Shown: positions 25,728 through 36,155, counted from the stretch's first letter. The stretch: 64,000 nt of DNA from Mucilaginibacter gracilis (GCF_003633615.1 NZ_RBKU01000001.1:5208001-5272000), one strand, 5' to 3'. Translations and numbers: made by a program. The notes: generated by a model from the sequence alone, not told the origin.

Positions 25728-26882
25728 TTAACTTGTTAAATCTTCGGTTCCGTTACTGCTTTTATTATCGTTTACGGTTTGCATTACAATGGCATATAAC
25801 TCCGCATAGTTTTCTTCCAGTTTTTTTACCAGTTGAAACTGCGCCCGCGCACGCTGAAGGTTGTGCCCGGCAAACTTTACTTTATAATAAACATCGCCAT
25901 TTAAATAGTCGGTTAAAAAACGTACACCAATCATGTAAGGAAGCAACAGCACACCCTTTACCAACGAGCGGATTTCGGCAGCACCCATGTATTGCACGGT
26001 TTGGCTCAAAAAGCCTTCGGCAAATGCCTTAAAAAGCGGCATATTCAATTGTATTTTTTCAAGGTCGGCTTCATCCTCGGGTGCCCTATTGATGATGGTT
26101 CTAACGGCATCGCCAAAATCAAAAGCAGTGTAACCGGGCATAATGGTATCAAGGTCTATCACACATTGGGCAACATCATTTTCGTCTAATAAAACATTGT
26201 TAAACTTGGTATCGTTATGCGTTACCCTCAGCGGTAATTGGCCTGCTTTGCCCATGCGCTCAATCTCGGCCATGCCATCTGCATGTTGGTTGATGAATAA
26301 AATTTCGGGCTTTACATCTTTTACCCTGTTAAATTTATCCTCGCTCATGGCTTGCTCAAACTGTTTAAGCCTGAACAAAATATTATGAAAATCCGGAATA
26401 ATCTCAGTCAGTTTTGATGCATCAACATCCTCAAGCATGGTTTGGAAGTTACCAAAGGCCAAACCACCCTGGTAGGCTTGCCTGGTGGTGGTTACCACAT
26501 CGTAACTTTTTGTATTTTGCATAAAACGGTACATGCGCCAGTAATTGCCGTTTTCATCCTTGTGGTAAAATAAATTGTTACCGGTTTTTATTAGCGTGAG
26601 TACCTGTTTATCAATATCGGCGCCAGGTATAAGCCTGAGCTTGTTTTTGATGTGATTGGTTACGTATAAAATATTATCCGTTAAAGCCCCAACATCTTTA
26701 AAAATATGATGATTAATGCGTTGCAACAAAAAATCGGGCTCGTTTTTATCAGCATTACAAATGCGGTAAGTATCATTAATATGTCCCGAACCAAAGGGTT
26801 TTATACCTCCTATCACTCCGGTAATAGTAAAGTTATTAGCAAGTTTAATAATATTTTGATCTTTTTCTATGTCGTTTTCCAT
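25728..26882 (-). CDS. NahK-like/APH-fold sugar kinase
   Basis: 384 residues of the aminoglycoside-phosphotransferase fold. N-lobe with GGIKPFGSGHINDTYRI and LLQRINHHIFKDV; catalytic loop VTHNDTKFNNVLLD (about 220-233); metal-binding DLDTIMPGYTAFDFGDAVRT (about 240-260). This arrangement is close to N-acetylhexosamine 1-kinase (NahK) of bifidobacteria and its Bacteroidota relatives. It could phosphorylate GlcNAc or GalNAc, fitting the hexosaminidase operon 20 kb away, but substrate cannot be read from sequence. Monocistronic and divergent from the metallophosphoesterase gene. Confidence 0.78.
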   Translation of the reverse strand: MENDIEKDQNIIKLANNFTITGVIGGIKPFGSGHINDTYRICNADKNEPDFLLQRINHHIFKDVGALTDNILYVTNHIKNKLRLIPGADIDKQVLTLIKTGNNLFYHKDENGNYWRMYRFMQNTKSYDVVTTTRQAYQGGLAFGNFQTMLEDVDASKLTEIIPDFHNILFRLKQFEQAMSEDKFNRVKDVKPEILFINQHADGMAEIERMGKAGQLPLRVTHNDTKFNNVLLDENDVAQCVIDLDTIMPGYTAFDFGDAVRTIINRAPEDEADLEKIQLNMPLFKAFAEGFLSQTVQYMGAAEIRSLVKGVLLLPYMIGVRFLTDYLNGDVYYKVKFAGHNLQRARAQFQLVKKLEENYAELYAIVMQTVNDNKSSNGTEDLTS

Positions 26883-27080
26883 AACTATAACGCTGTTTTA
26901 CCTTTAACCATACACGGCTGCTACTAAAATACAAACATCAGGGCCAATGCAAATAAATAAAATAACTTAGGGCAACAATTGTGTAGTTTTATCCCAACTG
27001 TTTTGCCAAAAAGCCGTTATATAAAATTTAACGGCCCTTAGCTTTAAAGTATTTTTGGCTTTCAATCGTTTACCCATTAC

Positions 27081-28256
27081 ATGAAACAACGCATTCCCAT
27101 CATTATCTTACTCTGGCTCTTTACCGATCTGTATTTTTTTAATGCCATCCATACCCTCACCAACAACAGCAACGTATTTTTAGCTTACTGGCTGGCCGAT
27201 GTTTTAATTGCCGCCGGCATTCTGTTTGCCGTTATAAGTTTGGGTGTCAAGCATTCACCTAAGCTTATTTCGTGGTTAATGGCGTTGATGCTGTTGTCAT
27301 TTATTCCTAAACTTATTGGTATCCCTGTATTGTTGCTAGAAGATATAACCCGTTTGTTTCGCAGCTTTCCGCAACGTAGCGCATGGGTGAGCCAGTTAAC
27401 CATTGTTGTTGCCGCCATACCGTTTTTTGGTTTGCTGTTTGGCCTAACACGTGGCAGGCACCACTACAGGGTACACCGCGAAACGCTCTATTTTACCGAT
27501 TTGCCGGAGGCTTTTGATGGCTTTACCTTAACCCAGCTTTCTGATATTCACGCAGGCAGCTTTACCAGCGAAAAAGGCGTAAACAAAGGCATTGATTTGG
27601 CAAACGCCCAAAACAGCAACCTGATATTGTTTACAGGCGATTTGGTTAACGATAAGGCTTCGGAAATGGATGCGTGGATACCTGCATTTTCAAAATTAAC
27701 TGCGCCTTTCGGCAAATATTCGGTATTAGGCAACCATGATTATGGCGATTATATCCGATGGGAAAGCCCCGAACATCAACAAGCCAACCTTAACCAGCTC
27801 AAACAAGTACATAGCCAAATAGGCTTTAAATTGTTATTAAACGAAGCCGTGCGCATTGAGAAAGACGGCGCATCTATCACCTTAATTGGTGTAGAAAATT
27901 GGGGCAAAGGCGGTTTCCATAAATATGGCGACCTGCTTAAAGCCACCGAAACCGTTAACGACGACCAATTTAAGATACTCATGTCGCACGATCCTTCCCA
28001 CTGGGAGGCCAAAACCCTGCTCCACGAAAAACGGATCGATCTTACCCTTGCAGGCCACACGCACGGGATGCAGTTTGGTATTGAGTTATTTGGCTTTAAA
28101 TGGAGCCCTATTAAATACGTTTACAAGCAATGGGCGGGTTTGTATCATAAAAAAAACCGCTACCTGTATGTTAACCGGGGCTTTGGCTTTTTAGGCTTAA
28201 AGGGCCGTGTTGGCATTTGGCCGGAGGTTGCCGTTATTACGTTAAGGCGCAAATAA
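27081..28256 (+). CDS. membrane-anchored metallophosphoesterase
   Basis: 391 residues. Four hydrophobic helices occupy the first 125 residues. A calcineurin-like phosphoesterase domain follows (about 145-385) with the binuclear-metal motifs LSDIHAG, TGDLVND, LGNHDYGDY, the late histidine MSHDP and LAGHTHGMQFG. This is the YkuE/YaeI-like architecture. Family members hydrolyse phosphodiesters, for example UDP-lipid intermediates or nucleotides; the substrate here is unknown. The gene is 13 bases upstream of the DUF2461 gene. Confidence 0.9.
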   Translation: MKQRIPIIILLWLFTDLYFFNAIHTLTNNSNVFLAYWLADVLIAAGILFAVISLGVKHSPKLISWLMALMLLSFIPKLIGIPVLLLEDITRLFRSFPQRSAWVSQLTIVVAAIPFFGLLFGLTRGRHHYRVHRETLYFTDLPEAFDGFTLTQLSDIHAGSFTSEKGVNKGIDLANAQNSNLILFTGDLVNDKASEMDAWIPAFSKLTAPFGKYSVLGNHDYGDYIRWESPEHQQANLNQLKQVHSQIGFKLLLNEAVRIEKDGASITLIGVENWGKGGFHKYGDLLKATETVNDDQFKILMSHDPSHWEAKTLLHEKRIDLTLAGHTHGMQFGIELFGFKWSPIKYVYKQWAGLYHKKNRYLYVNRGFGFLGLKGRVGIWPEVAVITLRRK

Positions 28257-28269
28257 CTAAATTGCAGGC

Positions 28270-28956
28270 ATGATTAGCCCTGTACTCCCCGCCTCGTCTT
28301 TTAATTTGATGAGGCAGCTCAAACTTAACAATAACCGCGAGTGGTTTGCCCAAAACAAAGAGGCTTACCAAAAGGAGTTAGCCCTGGTTGAAGGCTTTGC
28401 CCACGCTATGCTGCAAAACCTTAACACGCACGATGTTATTGAAACGCCAAGCGGCAAAAAAAGCCTTCACCGTATTTACCGCGACGTGCGTTTTTCTAAA
28501 GATAAAACACCTTTTAAAGCCAACTGGACGGGCGGCTTTCGCCGCGCCACTAAATATAGGCGCGGCGGTTATTACTACCATTTTGAACCCGGAAACAACT
28601 TTTTATTAGCTGGTTTTTGGAGCCCAAACGCGCAGGATTTAAAGTTAATTCGTGATGATATTGCCTTTAGTGCCGAGCCTTTGCGCAACATTTTAAACTC
28701 ACCATCATTCGTCAAAAATTTTGGCACCTTGCAGGGCGAAACCTTAAAAACCAGCCCTAAAGGGTACGATGTTACTCATAATGCTATAGATTTACTGCGT
28801 TACAAACAATTTTTGGTTATACGGCGTTTTACCGATGAAGAAGTTTTGAGCCAACCTTTTTTTGATACCGCCTGCCAAACCTTCCGCGAAATGCGACCCT
28901 TTTTAAATTACATGAGCGAGGTACTAAGTGCCGATGTAAATGGCGTTAGCATTTAA
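28270..28956 (+). CDS. DUF2461 family protein
   Basis: 228 residues, soluble. Hallmarks are FNLMRQLKLNNNREWFAQNK near the N-terminus and SLHRIYRDVRFSKDKTPFK (about 65-85), both diagnostic of DUF2461. Biochemical function unknown. Probably cotranscribed with the preceding phosphoesterase (13-base gap). Confidence 0.9.
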   Translation: MISPVLPASSFNLMRQLKLNNNREWFAQNKEAYQKELALVEGFAHAMLQNLNTHDVIETPSGKKSLHRIYRDVRFSKDKTPFKANWTGGFRRATKYRRGGYYYHFEPGNNFLLAGFWSPNAQDLKLIRDDIAFSAEPLRNILNSPSFVKNFGTLQGETLKTSPKGYDVTHNAIDLLRYKQFLVIRRFTDEEVLSQPFFDTACQTFREMRPFLNYMSEVLSADVNGVSI

Positions 28957-29039
28957 ACAATTATACAGGGTATTGCGCCGGCTAAGTTGGGCAGCACCGC
29001 CCCCGCTTTAATAGTGTAATTTAATTATTGTATTAGCCT

Positions 29040-30644
29040 ATGCATCAAACCGTTGTTCAATACGCCTGCCTGCTTATCGTTATTTTATTTGTGGTGATGC
29101 TGGCACAAAAAATAAAGGTTGCTTACCCTATTTTATTGGTATTGGTTGGGCTACCATTGGGCTTTGTGCCCTTTTTACATGGAATTGAGATACAACCCGA
29201 ACTCATTTTTGTGATTTTTTTGCCACCCCTGCTATACGAAGCCGCATGGAACACATCCTGGAAAGACTTTTGGAAATGGCGACGAGTTATTAGCAGTTTT
29301 GCCTTCCCGGTGGTAATTTTAACCTCGTGCGTAGTGGCCTTTGTGTCATCGGCGTTAATACCCGGCTTTACTTTGGCAACAGGTTTTTTATTGGGAGGCA
29401 TTGTTTCGCCGCCCGATGCTGTTTCGGCCAGCGCCATTTTAAAAAACATTAAAGTACCCCAACGCTTTATTACTATTGTAGAGGGCGAAAGCCTTGCCAA
29501 TGATGCATCCAGTTTGGTTGTGTTCCGTTTTGCACTGGCGGCGGTATTAACGGGCACTTTTGTTTTTACACAAGCCGCTACCGATTTTGTATTGGTAATT
29601 GCAATGGGCATTGTTATTGGCCTTGCTGTTGCGCTTATATTTTATACCCTTCACCGTTGGCTGCCAACCTCAACTAATATTGATGTAGTGCTTACCTTTG
29701 TTACACCCTACGCCATGTACATGCTTGCGGAAGAATTTCATTTTTCGGGCGTGCTGGCGGTTGTAAGTGGCGGCCTTTTCCTCTCCGCAAGGCGGCACCA
29801 GTTTTTAACACACCGAAGCCGCTTGCAGGGTGTAAACGTTTGGGAAGCCGTAGCCTTTGTATTAAACGGTTTTGTTTTTATTCTTATCGGGTTAGAGTTT
29901 CCGGTTATTGTTAAAAACCTGGGCACCAACGTTTGGCCAGCCGTTACATATAGCCTTATTATAACCGGCGTATTAATATTAACGCGTTTTGCCAGCACTT
30001 TTGGTGCCACGGCTATCACCATGGTGATGAGCAAAGTTATTACCGTAGTAGATCCAAACCCGGGCTGGAAAGCTCCCGTTTTATTGGGTTGGACGGGTAT
30101 GCGGGGCGTGGTTTCGCTGGCGGCAGCGTTAAGCATACCTGTAACTTTAAGTTCGGGCAAGGCATTCCCTAATCGGGAGCTTATTCTCTTTATTACATTC
30201 GCGGTTATCATGGTTACCTTAGTATTACAGGGCCTAACCCTGCCCGCACTGGTTAAATGGGTTAACATGCCCGATCCCGACTTAACCATTACCATGGAAC
30301 AACAGCGGCAACTGGTGCGCAAAAAGTTATCGCACCTCTCGCTATCCATTTTAGATGGTAATTATAAAGAGCAGACCGAAAACAACGACATGGTAAAAGC
30401 CCTCAAACTACGCTACACCGCCGATATGGATTTATTAAAAGATTGGAACAAAGACGGCAATGAGGCCCGCGCCGATGACTTTTATAAAGATTACCGCATG
30501 ATTATGGCCCGGCTAATTAAAGAGCAGCGCGCCCTGTTGCAAACCCTAAACAAAAAAGAAAACATTAGCGACGAACTGGTAAAGCAACAAATGGACCTAT
30601 TGGATTTAGAGGAAGAGAAACTGCGGCAACATTTTGAAGCGTGA
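29040..30644 (+). CDS. CPA1-family Na+/H+ antiporter
   Basis: 534 residues. About twelve membrane helices cover residues 5-415, with family motifs FVIFLPPLLYEAAW, GGIVSPPDAVSASAIL, the EGESLANDASSLVVFRFAL helix carrying the paired acidic ion-binding residues, and WTGMRGVVSLAAALSIP. A cytoplasmic helical tail of about 110 residues follows. It exchanges Na+ (or K+) for H+ across the inner membrane for pH and salt homeostasis. The spacing of about 80 bases allows co-transcription with DUF2461. Confidence 0.92.
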   Translation: MHQTVVQYACLLIVILFVVMLAQKIKVAYPILLVLVGLPLGFVPFLHGIEIQPELIFVIFLPPLLYEAAWNTSWKDFWKWRRVISSFAFPVVILTSCVVAFVSSALIPGFTLATGFLLGGIVSPPDAVSASAILKNIKVPQRFITIVEGESLANDASSLVVFRFALAAVLTGTFVFTQAATDFVLVIAMGIVIGLAVALIFYTLHRWLPTSTNIDVVLTFVTPYAMYMLAEEFHFSGVLAVVSGGLFLSARRHQFLTHRSRLQGVNVWEAVAFVLNGFVFILIGLEFPVIVKNLGTNVWPAVTYSLIITGVLILTRFASTFGATAITMVMSKVITVVDPNPGWKAPVLLGWTGMRGVVSLAAALSIPVTLSSGKAFPNRELILFITFAVIMVTLVLQGLTLPALVKWVNMPDPDLTITMEQQRQLVRKKLSHLSLSILDGNYKEQTENNDMVKALKLRYTADMDLLKDWNKDGNEARADDFYKDYRMIMARLIKEQRALLQTLNKKENISDELVKQQMDLLDLEEEKLRQHFEA

Positions 30645-30894
30645 TATTAAACCGCTTATAAACAATAAGGCAAACAAAAAAGCAGCATCAGTCCCCCAAA
30701 AAGGAAGAGTATTATTTTAATTGTGTAATGGCGGATAGTCTTCAGCCACAAGATTTAAGTAAAAAAAAAGACATCAAACTTTTGATTCAAGACGTAGTAC
30801 TATTAACTTAACAGTAATATCAGCAAAAAAACAAAATTTATAACCCGGCCGGTTAGCAGGTAAATTATATTTCATAAATTGAGCCTTATAATTT

Positions 30895-33381
30895 ATGGAG
30901 CCTAAATCAGTATTTTTTTCCGTTTACTTATGGTTGCTATTTTCTTTTCTTTCGGTGGCAGCATATGCCGAAGGCAGTAAAGAGATAACCTCAAACGGCG
31001 GTAACCGGGCTTATCTGCTTTCTACAACGGTTGCCACTGCTTCGTCGCCCTTCCCCACCTTGGGCACCATGAAGGTTTACGTAAAAGCGGGCGAAAGCAT
31101 TTACGCCGGTTCCAGCGCACAGGGAATAAGCACGGGCACCATGAATTTCCGCGCTCCGGATGGCACCAGCTACACCAGCGGCAACGATGCTAACATTGGC
31201 TTAATCAAAAACCGGGCGCAGGAAGCAGCGGGCCCGCTGCCCAATGCAAATGGCTATACACCTTTTATCATCAAAGTAACCGCCGCGCAAGAGGGCGTAT
31301 GGGAGGTTGATTTTATTCCCGAAAATAATGGTGCAACACTAACTGGCAATCCGCCCGCAGTAGCTGCCAACGCCAACTGGACGCAGCCCATCGCACAGTA
31401 CATAACCGCCTTTGATGTATCTGTACGTAATACCGCCAATACACAATTTATTAACGGGCGCGTGTTTACAAACGTATTCTCGGGCATTTTAGGCACATTT
31501 GATGTGGGCTTTAACGGCATATTTAATATTCTTACTAAAGACGGCTATCAGTACACCCTCAACAATAACGGCCAGGCAGGCAATGGTTTTGGCTTTTTTG
31601 TAAACAACAAGGGGTTTAGAAATGCAGCAGGCTTACCATCTTACCAAAGTGTTGATGGTGCCAGCGCCAACGTTAACGTGCAAGACCCGCGCGCCGCCGA
31701 TACACCTACAGATATTACCCAAAAAATATTTTTTAACCCACCCGCTGCCGATTTACCTGCTACCGCAAACACGCCTGGCGGCGGCACAACATGGCTTTTA
31801 ACTGCCCCGGTTTTGCCAACCGTTAGCAACGTTACCTTTACCGGCACCGAGGGCACACCCGGCAAAGCCGGTACCGGCCCTTTGGGCGGCAACTTTGCCT
31901 TTACTACCAGTGGCAACGGCAGTTATTTAATTGTTATTGATGTGAACCAAAACGGAAGTTATACCGATGCCATTGACCGTAAAATAACCGGAACAGCAAA
32001 TTCGGGCATTAACCAGGTGCATTGGGACGGCTTAGATGGCTTGGGCAACAAGGTAAGCGCAGGCGGTACCACAAACTTTAACGTTAGTGTAGGCATTACC
32101 ACGGTGGCGGGCGAGGTCCATTTTCCGTTTTTTGATGTGGAACGTAATGTAAACGGCCTTTTGTTATCCCGTATTAACGGCATTTATGCACCCGATGATA
32201 CTTTGTATTGGGATGATACTCCCATTACCAAAGTGGGTACACCATCAAATCCTTTAAAAAACTTAACGGGTATAAGCAGCACCATCAACGGCCACAAATG
32301 GGGCACCACCACTACCGACCCTAACAACGATGCCGATTTTGGCAATAACAAAAGCATTGATACCTGGGGTTATATAGCCAGCAAACCTGTTTACAGTTCG
32401 GTTAGTTTGCAACTGCGCGAGGCCGATATGGCTGTTGATAATGTTGCCGTGGTAGCCAATTGCGCGGGCCAGCCTATTGTTTACACCGTAACCGTAAGCA
32501 ATAAAGGGCCGGGCGATGTGGCGGGGGCAAAATTTAGTTTCGGTTACCCGGCTGATATTACCGGCCTAACGGTTAGCAGTGTATCAACAAGCGGCACGTC
32601 GTCAACTAATTCCGAAGTATTTACCGCCGGTAATTATACAACCGGTATTGATATGGCCAATGGCGCGATACGTACTTTTACCATAAGCGGAAAAGTTGCC
32701 TTAACTGCAAGCGGCGGTTTAGGGGTAACAGCTTCGGTTTTGCGCCCCGCCGATGTTACCGACCCTGATGCCACAAACCCCGATGCCGCAGCCCCAACCG
32801 ATGCGGTAAACGAATGTAATTCGCCACCATCGGGCACGGGTTGTAATAATGTTATTGTTAATACCACGGTTATAGCCGCCGCCCCCAATGCCGGGCCCGA
32901 TCAAACCATTTTTCAATACCTGCCCGCAACAATGGCCGCTATAGGCACCGGTACATGGGCGCAATTGGCAACGGATGCTAACCAGGTAACCATTACCAAT
33001 AAATTGAGCAACACAACCACAATAACCGGACTTGATTATTTGGGCCTTTACCATTTTACTTATACCAACAGCAACGGTTGTGCCGATTCGGTGACGTTAA
33101 AGGTAATACGCGCCGACCTCGAAATACCTAACATCATCACACCCAATAACGACGGGAAAAACGATGTTTTCAGGATACGCGGTTTAGAAGCTTATCCGGG
33201 CACGCAATTAATTATTTTTAACCGCTGGGGCAGCGAAGTTTACCGCGCCGACGATTACCGCAACAATTGGGACGGCAGCGGCCTGGCCGAAGCAACCTAT
33301 TTTTACATTTTAAATCGCCGCGATCGCGATGGTCAAATTACTCCCCTAAAGGGATGGGTGTTTTTAAAACGCAATAAATAA
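30895..33381 (+). CDS. secreted repeat protein with CHU_C gliding-motility/T9SS type B sorting domain
   Basis: 828 residues with a signal peptide (to about 24, VAAYAEG). A long Thr/Asn/Gly-rich extracellular part has a DUF11-like beta domain around 505-600 (ADMAVDNVAVVANCAGQPIV, YTVTVSNKGPGDV). It ends in a CHU_C domain of about 90 residues: IPNIITPNNDGKNDVFRI, LIIFNRWGSEVYR, YRNNWDG and LKGWVFLKR. This end directs export by the type IX secretion system and surface attachment. The stop overlaps the next gene's start (TAATG), linking it to the PorP/SprF homologue, as is common for these substrates. Probably an adhesin or matrix protein. Confidence 0.9.
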   Translation: MEPKSVFFSVYLWLLFSFLSVAAYAEGSKEITSNGGNRAYLLSTTVATASSPFPTLGTMKVYVKAGESIYAGSSAQGISTGTMNFRAPDGTSYTSGNDANIGLIKNRAQEAAGPLPNANGYTPFIIKVTAAQEGVWEVDFIPENNGATLTGNPPAVAANANWTQPIAQYITAFDVSVRNTANTQFINGRVFTNVFSGILGTFDVGFNGIFNILTKDGYQYTLNNNGQAGNGFGFFVNNKGFRNAAGLPSYQSVDGASANVNVQDPRAADTPTDITQKIFFNPPAADLPATANTPGGGTTWLLTAPVLPTVSNVTFTGTEGTPGKAGTGPLGGNFAFTTSGNGSYLIVIDVNQNGSYTDAIDRKITGTANSGINQVHWDGLDGLGNKVSAGGTTNFNVSVGITTVAGEVHFPFFDVERNVNGLLLSRINGIYAPDDTLYWDDTPITKVGTPSNPLKNLTGISSTINGHKWGTTTTDPNNDADFGNNKSIDTWGYIASKPVYSSVSLQLREADMAVDNVAVVANCAGQPIVYTVTVSNKGPGDVAGAKFSFGYPADITGLTVSSVSTSGTSSTNSEVFTAGNYTTGIDMANGAIRTFTISGKVALTASGGLGVTASVLRPADVTDPDATNPDAAAPTDAVNECNSPPSGTGCNNVIVNTTVIAAAPNAGPDQTIFQYLPATMAAIGTGTWAQLATDANQVTITNKLSNTTTITGLDYLGLYHFTYTNSNGCADSVTLKVIRADLEIPNIITPNNDGKNDVFRIRGLEAYPGTQLIIFNRWGSEVYRADDYRNNWDGSGLAEATYFYILNRRDRDGQITPLKGWVFLKRNK

Positions 33382-34367
33382 TGAGGCACGTAAAACACTA
33401 CATCCTAATTGTATCTATAGCGTTGCTGGCCCGGCACGCGCAGGCGCAGCAAACCATACAGTTTAGCCAGTATGTATTTAACGGGCTGGCACTTAACCCC
33501 GCATACGCTGGTTATAAAGATTATTTAACGCTAAACCTAAGCAGCCGCATACAATGGGTAGGCTTCCCCGGCGCGCCAAAAACCGGAACGGCATCAATAG
33601 ATGGTTTGCTTAATACTACCGATAAAAATGTAGGCCTGGGCCTTATTGCCACTTTCGACCAGTTAGGGCCCGAAACAACCTCGTCTGTTTACGCCAACTA
33701 TGCCTATCGTTTAAGGTTAGATGCTTTAGATACCAAACGCCTTTGTTTTGGCATTGGCCTGGGCGTAATTCAATACCGCTTAAACGGCGATGTATTTAGT
33801 GCTACCGATGCCGGCGACGCTAACATACCCGCCGGAACTCAAAGCAATTTAACTCCCGATTTTCGCCTGGGTGTGTATTACTATTCGCCGCATATTTATG
33901 CAGGGGCATCTCTTTTTAACGTTCTTTCGGGATTAAATACTAACCTGGTTGATAATATGCAATTGATTAGGCAGGTGCGCACAGCCTATTTTACAGCGGG
34001 TGCTATGCTACCTTTGTCGGATTATATCGACATCAAACCATCGGCCATGCTAAAGTCGGATTTTAAGGGGCCAGGTAATTTAGATGTTGGTGCCTACCTT
34101 GTTTTTAATAAAACGGTTTGGCTTGGCTCGTCATACCGCACCAGCGTTCCGGTATGGAGCAACAGCGATTTGCAAAGCGGCCTGAGTACCGATGATGCCG
34201 TTGCCGCCATTTTACAAATTAACGTGAACGACCATTTCCGGATAGGATATTCGTTCGATTTTACTACGAGCAAACTTGCCAGCTATCAATCAGGCTCGCA
34301 CGAGCTTTCGTTGAGCATTGGTTTCCCCGGTAAAAAACAACGGGTTGTTAGTCCACGATATTTTTAG
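33381..34367 (+). CDS. PorP/SprF family type IX outer-membrane protein
   Basis: 328 residues with a signal peptide (ending RHAQAQQ) and a beta-barrel-like mature part. Family motifs: IQFSQYVFNGLALNPAYAG near the start, GTASIDG, and GVYYYSPHIYAGASLFNVL. PorP/SprF proteins anchor or help secrete type IX substrates, each copy usually paired with its own CHU_C protein, here encoded immediately upstream with a one-base overlap. The OmpA-family gene follows after four bases. Confidence 0.92.
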   Translation: MRHVKHYILIVSIALLARHAQAQQTIQFSQYVFNGLALNPAYAGYKDYLTLNLSSRIQWVGFPGAPKTGTASIDGLLNTTDKNVGLGLIATFDQLGPETTSSVYANYAYRLRLDALDTKRLCFGIGLGVIQYRLNGDVFSATDAGDANIPAGTQSNLTPDFRLGVYYYSPHIYAGASLFNVLSGLNTNLVDNMQLIRQVRTAYFTAGAMLPLSDYIDIKPSAMLKSDFKGPGNLDVGAYLVFNKTVWLGSSYRTSVPVWSNSDLQSGLSTDDAVAAILQINVNDHFRIGYSFDFTTSKLASYQSGSHELSLSIGFPGKKQRVVSPRYF

Positions 34368-34371
34368 CAGC

Positions 34372-36090
34372 ATGAAAAAAGCCAGTTTAACCGTTATACT
34401 CATCACCTTAATTATTGGCTACGCCAACGCGCAGGAACAACTCAGCGTAAAGCAACAGGCCGATATACTGTATAACCGGTTTGAGTATTTTAAAAGCCTG
34501 AGCTATTACCTAAAACTGGCCTCCGGTAATAAAAACGATGTTAAGTTATTGGAGCGCATTGCCGATTGCTACCTCAACATAAACCGCTATAACGATGCCG
34601 AAGAGTGGTACGCCAAAGTTGTAGCAAAACCCAGAGCATCCAAAACCGCACATTGCCATTACGCGGATGTTTTACTTCGCAACCAAAAGTTTGAGCTGGC
34701 CAAACAACAGTACCGACTTGCTTTGCCAAGCGACACAGCAACACTAAACCTTAAATTGGGTAACTGCGATTCGGCTGCACTTTGGATGAAACAAACAACA
34801 CGTTACGCGGTAAACGCCGTAAAAGGGTTAAACAGTGCCGCTTCCGATTGGGGAGCAACTTACGCAGGCAACACCGCGCTAATTTTTACTTCCGACAGGG
34901 ACGCGCAGTACCCCGAAACCGATAATCGCACCGGCAATAACTTTTTCAAGTTGTACCAAAGTGCTACGGGGAACGGCCAGGCCAAACAGATGGCATTTAC
35001 CGATATGTATGGATACGAATTAGCAAACTCGTACCATTTAGGCCCAATAGCACTAAACAGCAGTGCAGATACGGCGTATATTACAGTTACTACGGAAGAG
35101 GATCTCCGCAAATTACCTATCGACCCATCTGCCCAGAAGGGCCAGCGGGTTGTTACGCGCCGTTTGCAGTTATTGGCGGCAGCTAAAAACAAAGGCAAGT
35201 GGACGGTATTTAACAGCTTTAAATACAACAAAATCCAACTATATTCTGTTGGTAATGCCTGCTTATCTTCAGATGGTAAAGTGCTTTACTTTGCCTCGGA
35301 TATGCCGGGCGGCCAGGGAAAAACCGACATTTGGTATTGCGAGAAACAGCGCGACGGATCGTGGGGCACACCAACCAATTGCGGTAAAACCATCAATACA
35401 AACGAGGAAGACAATTTTCCGTTTGTTGCAGCCAACGGAACGCTTTATTATGCCAGCAAAGGCTTGCCGGGCATGGGCGGTTATGATATTTACAGTGCTA
35501 CAGGCGCAAAAAACCAGTGGAGCACTCCGCAAAATTTAAAGTACCCCATCAACTCCACCAGTGATGATTTTTACTGTATAACCCGTGATGGTTTAAGTGG
35601 ATACCTTTCATCAAACCGCGAGGGTGGCCAGGGTAACGACGATATTTACAGCTTTACCGCTATAGCAGATACGCTGCCTGCAAAGCCAATACTGGCGGTT
35701 ACACCACCGCCAATAGCACCTGCGCCTCCACAGGAGGGCTTTGTACTGCAAACCATTTATTATGATTTGGATAAGGCAACCATAAGGCCGGATGCCGCTA
35801 TGAAGCTCAATCAGCTTGTTGCTATTTTAACGCAACACCCCAACATCAAAATTGAGCTGGCATCGTATACCGATTCGCGCGCCTCATACAGCTACAACCA
35901 GGCCCTCTCCGAGCGGCGTGCCAAAGCCGCCTTATACTACCTTTCGCAACATGGCATTTTAGCAAACCGCATAAAAACAAGCGCTTACGGCAAAACACAT
36001 TTGGTAAATAATTGCGCCATACCGGCCCAATGCACCGAGGCCGAGCATCAACTAAACCGCCGTACCGAATTTAAAGTAGCCGGGCAATAA
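34372..36090 (+). CDS. OmpA/PD40-repeat protein (PorE-like)
   Basis: 572 residues from the ATG at 34372 (MKKASLTVILITLIIGYANAQ); an upstream in-frame ATG overlaps the previous gene and lacks a signal peptide. Domains: TPR-like helices (about 20-120), PD40/WD40-like beta-propeller repeats (about 160-440: ALIFTSDRDAQYPETDN, GKVLYFASDMPGGQGKTDIW, GTLYYASKGLPGMGGYDIY, GYLSSNREGGQGNDDIYSF), a CRD-like linker, and an OmpA peptidoglycan-binding domain (about 460-570: IYYDLDKATIRPDA, LASYTDSRAS, NQALSERRAKAALYYL). It matches PorE-type proteins that tether type IX components to peptidoglycan. Last gene of the operon, followed by a terminator. Confidence 0.9.
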   Translation: MKKASLTVILITLIIGYANAQEQLSVKQQADILYNRFEYFKSLSYYLKLASGNKNDVKLLERIADCYLNINRYNDAEEWYAKVVAKPRASKTAHCHYADVLLRNQKFELAKQQYRLALPSDTATLNLKLGNCDSAALWMKQTTRYAVNAVKGLNSAASDWGATYAGNTALIFTSDRDAQYPETDNRTGNNFFKLYQSATGNGQAKQMAFTDMYGYELANSYHLGPIALNSSADTAYITVTTEEDLRKLPIDPSAQKGQRVVTRRLQLLAAAKNKGKWTVFNSFKYNKIQLYSVGNACLSSDGKVLYFASDMPGGQGKTDIWYCEKQRDGSWGTPTNCGKTINTNEEDNFPFVAANGTLYYASKGLPGMGGYDIYSATGAKNQWSTPQNLKYPINSTSDDFYCITRDGLSGYLSSNREGGQGNDDIYSFTAIADTLPAKPILAVTPPPIAPAPPQEGFVLQTIYYDLDKATIRPDAAMKLNQLVAILTQHPNIKIELASYTDSRASYSYNQALSERRAKAALYYLSQHGILANRIKTSAYGKTHLVNNCAIPAQCTEAEHQLNRRTEFKVAGQ

Positions 36091-36122
36091 CCATTTTTCA
36101 TCCCGGGTTCGCCAAATAAAAA

Positions 36123-36155
36123 AAAGGGGCAACGCTGGTTAGGCGTGCCCCTTTC
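36123..36155 (+). terminator. rho-independent terminator of the T9SS operon
   Basis: AAAGGGGCA (36123-36131) pairs with TGCCCCTTT (36146-36154), extended by CGC/GCG after a one-base bulge, followed by a T-rich run. It lies 33 bases past the OmpA gene stop. Confidence 0.82.

Noticed and set aside
29738..30349. 203-codon minus-strand frame opposite the antiporter gene
   Set aside because: Antisense shadow of conserved membrane helices; no independent support.
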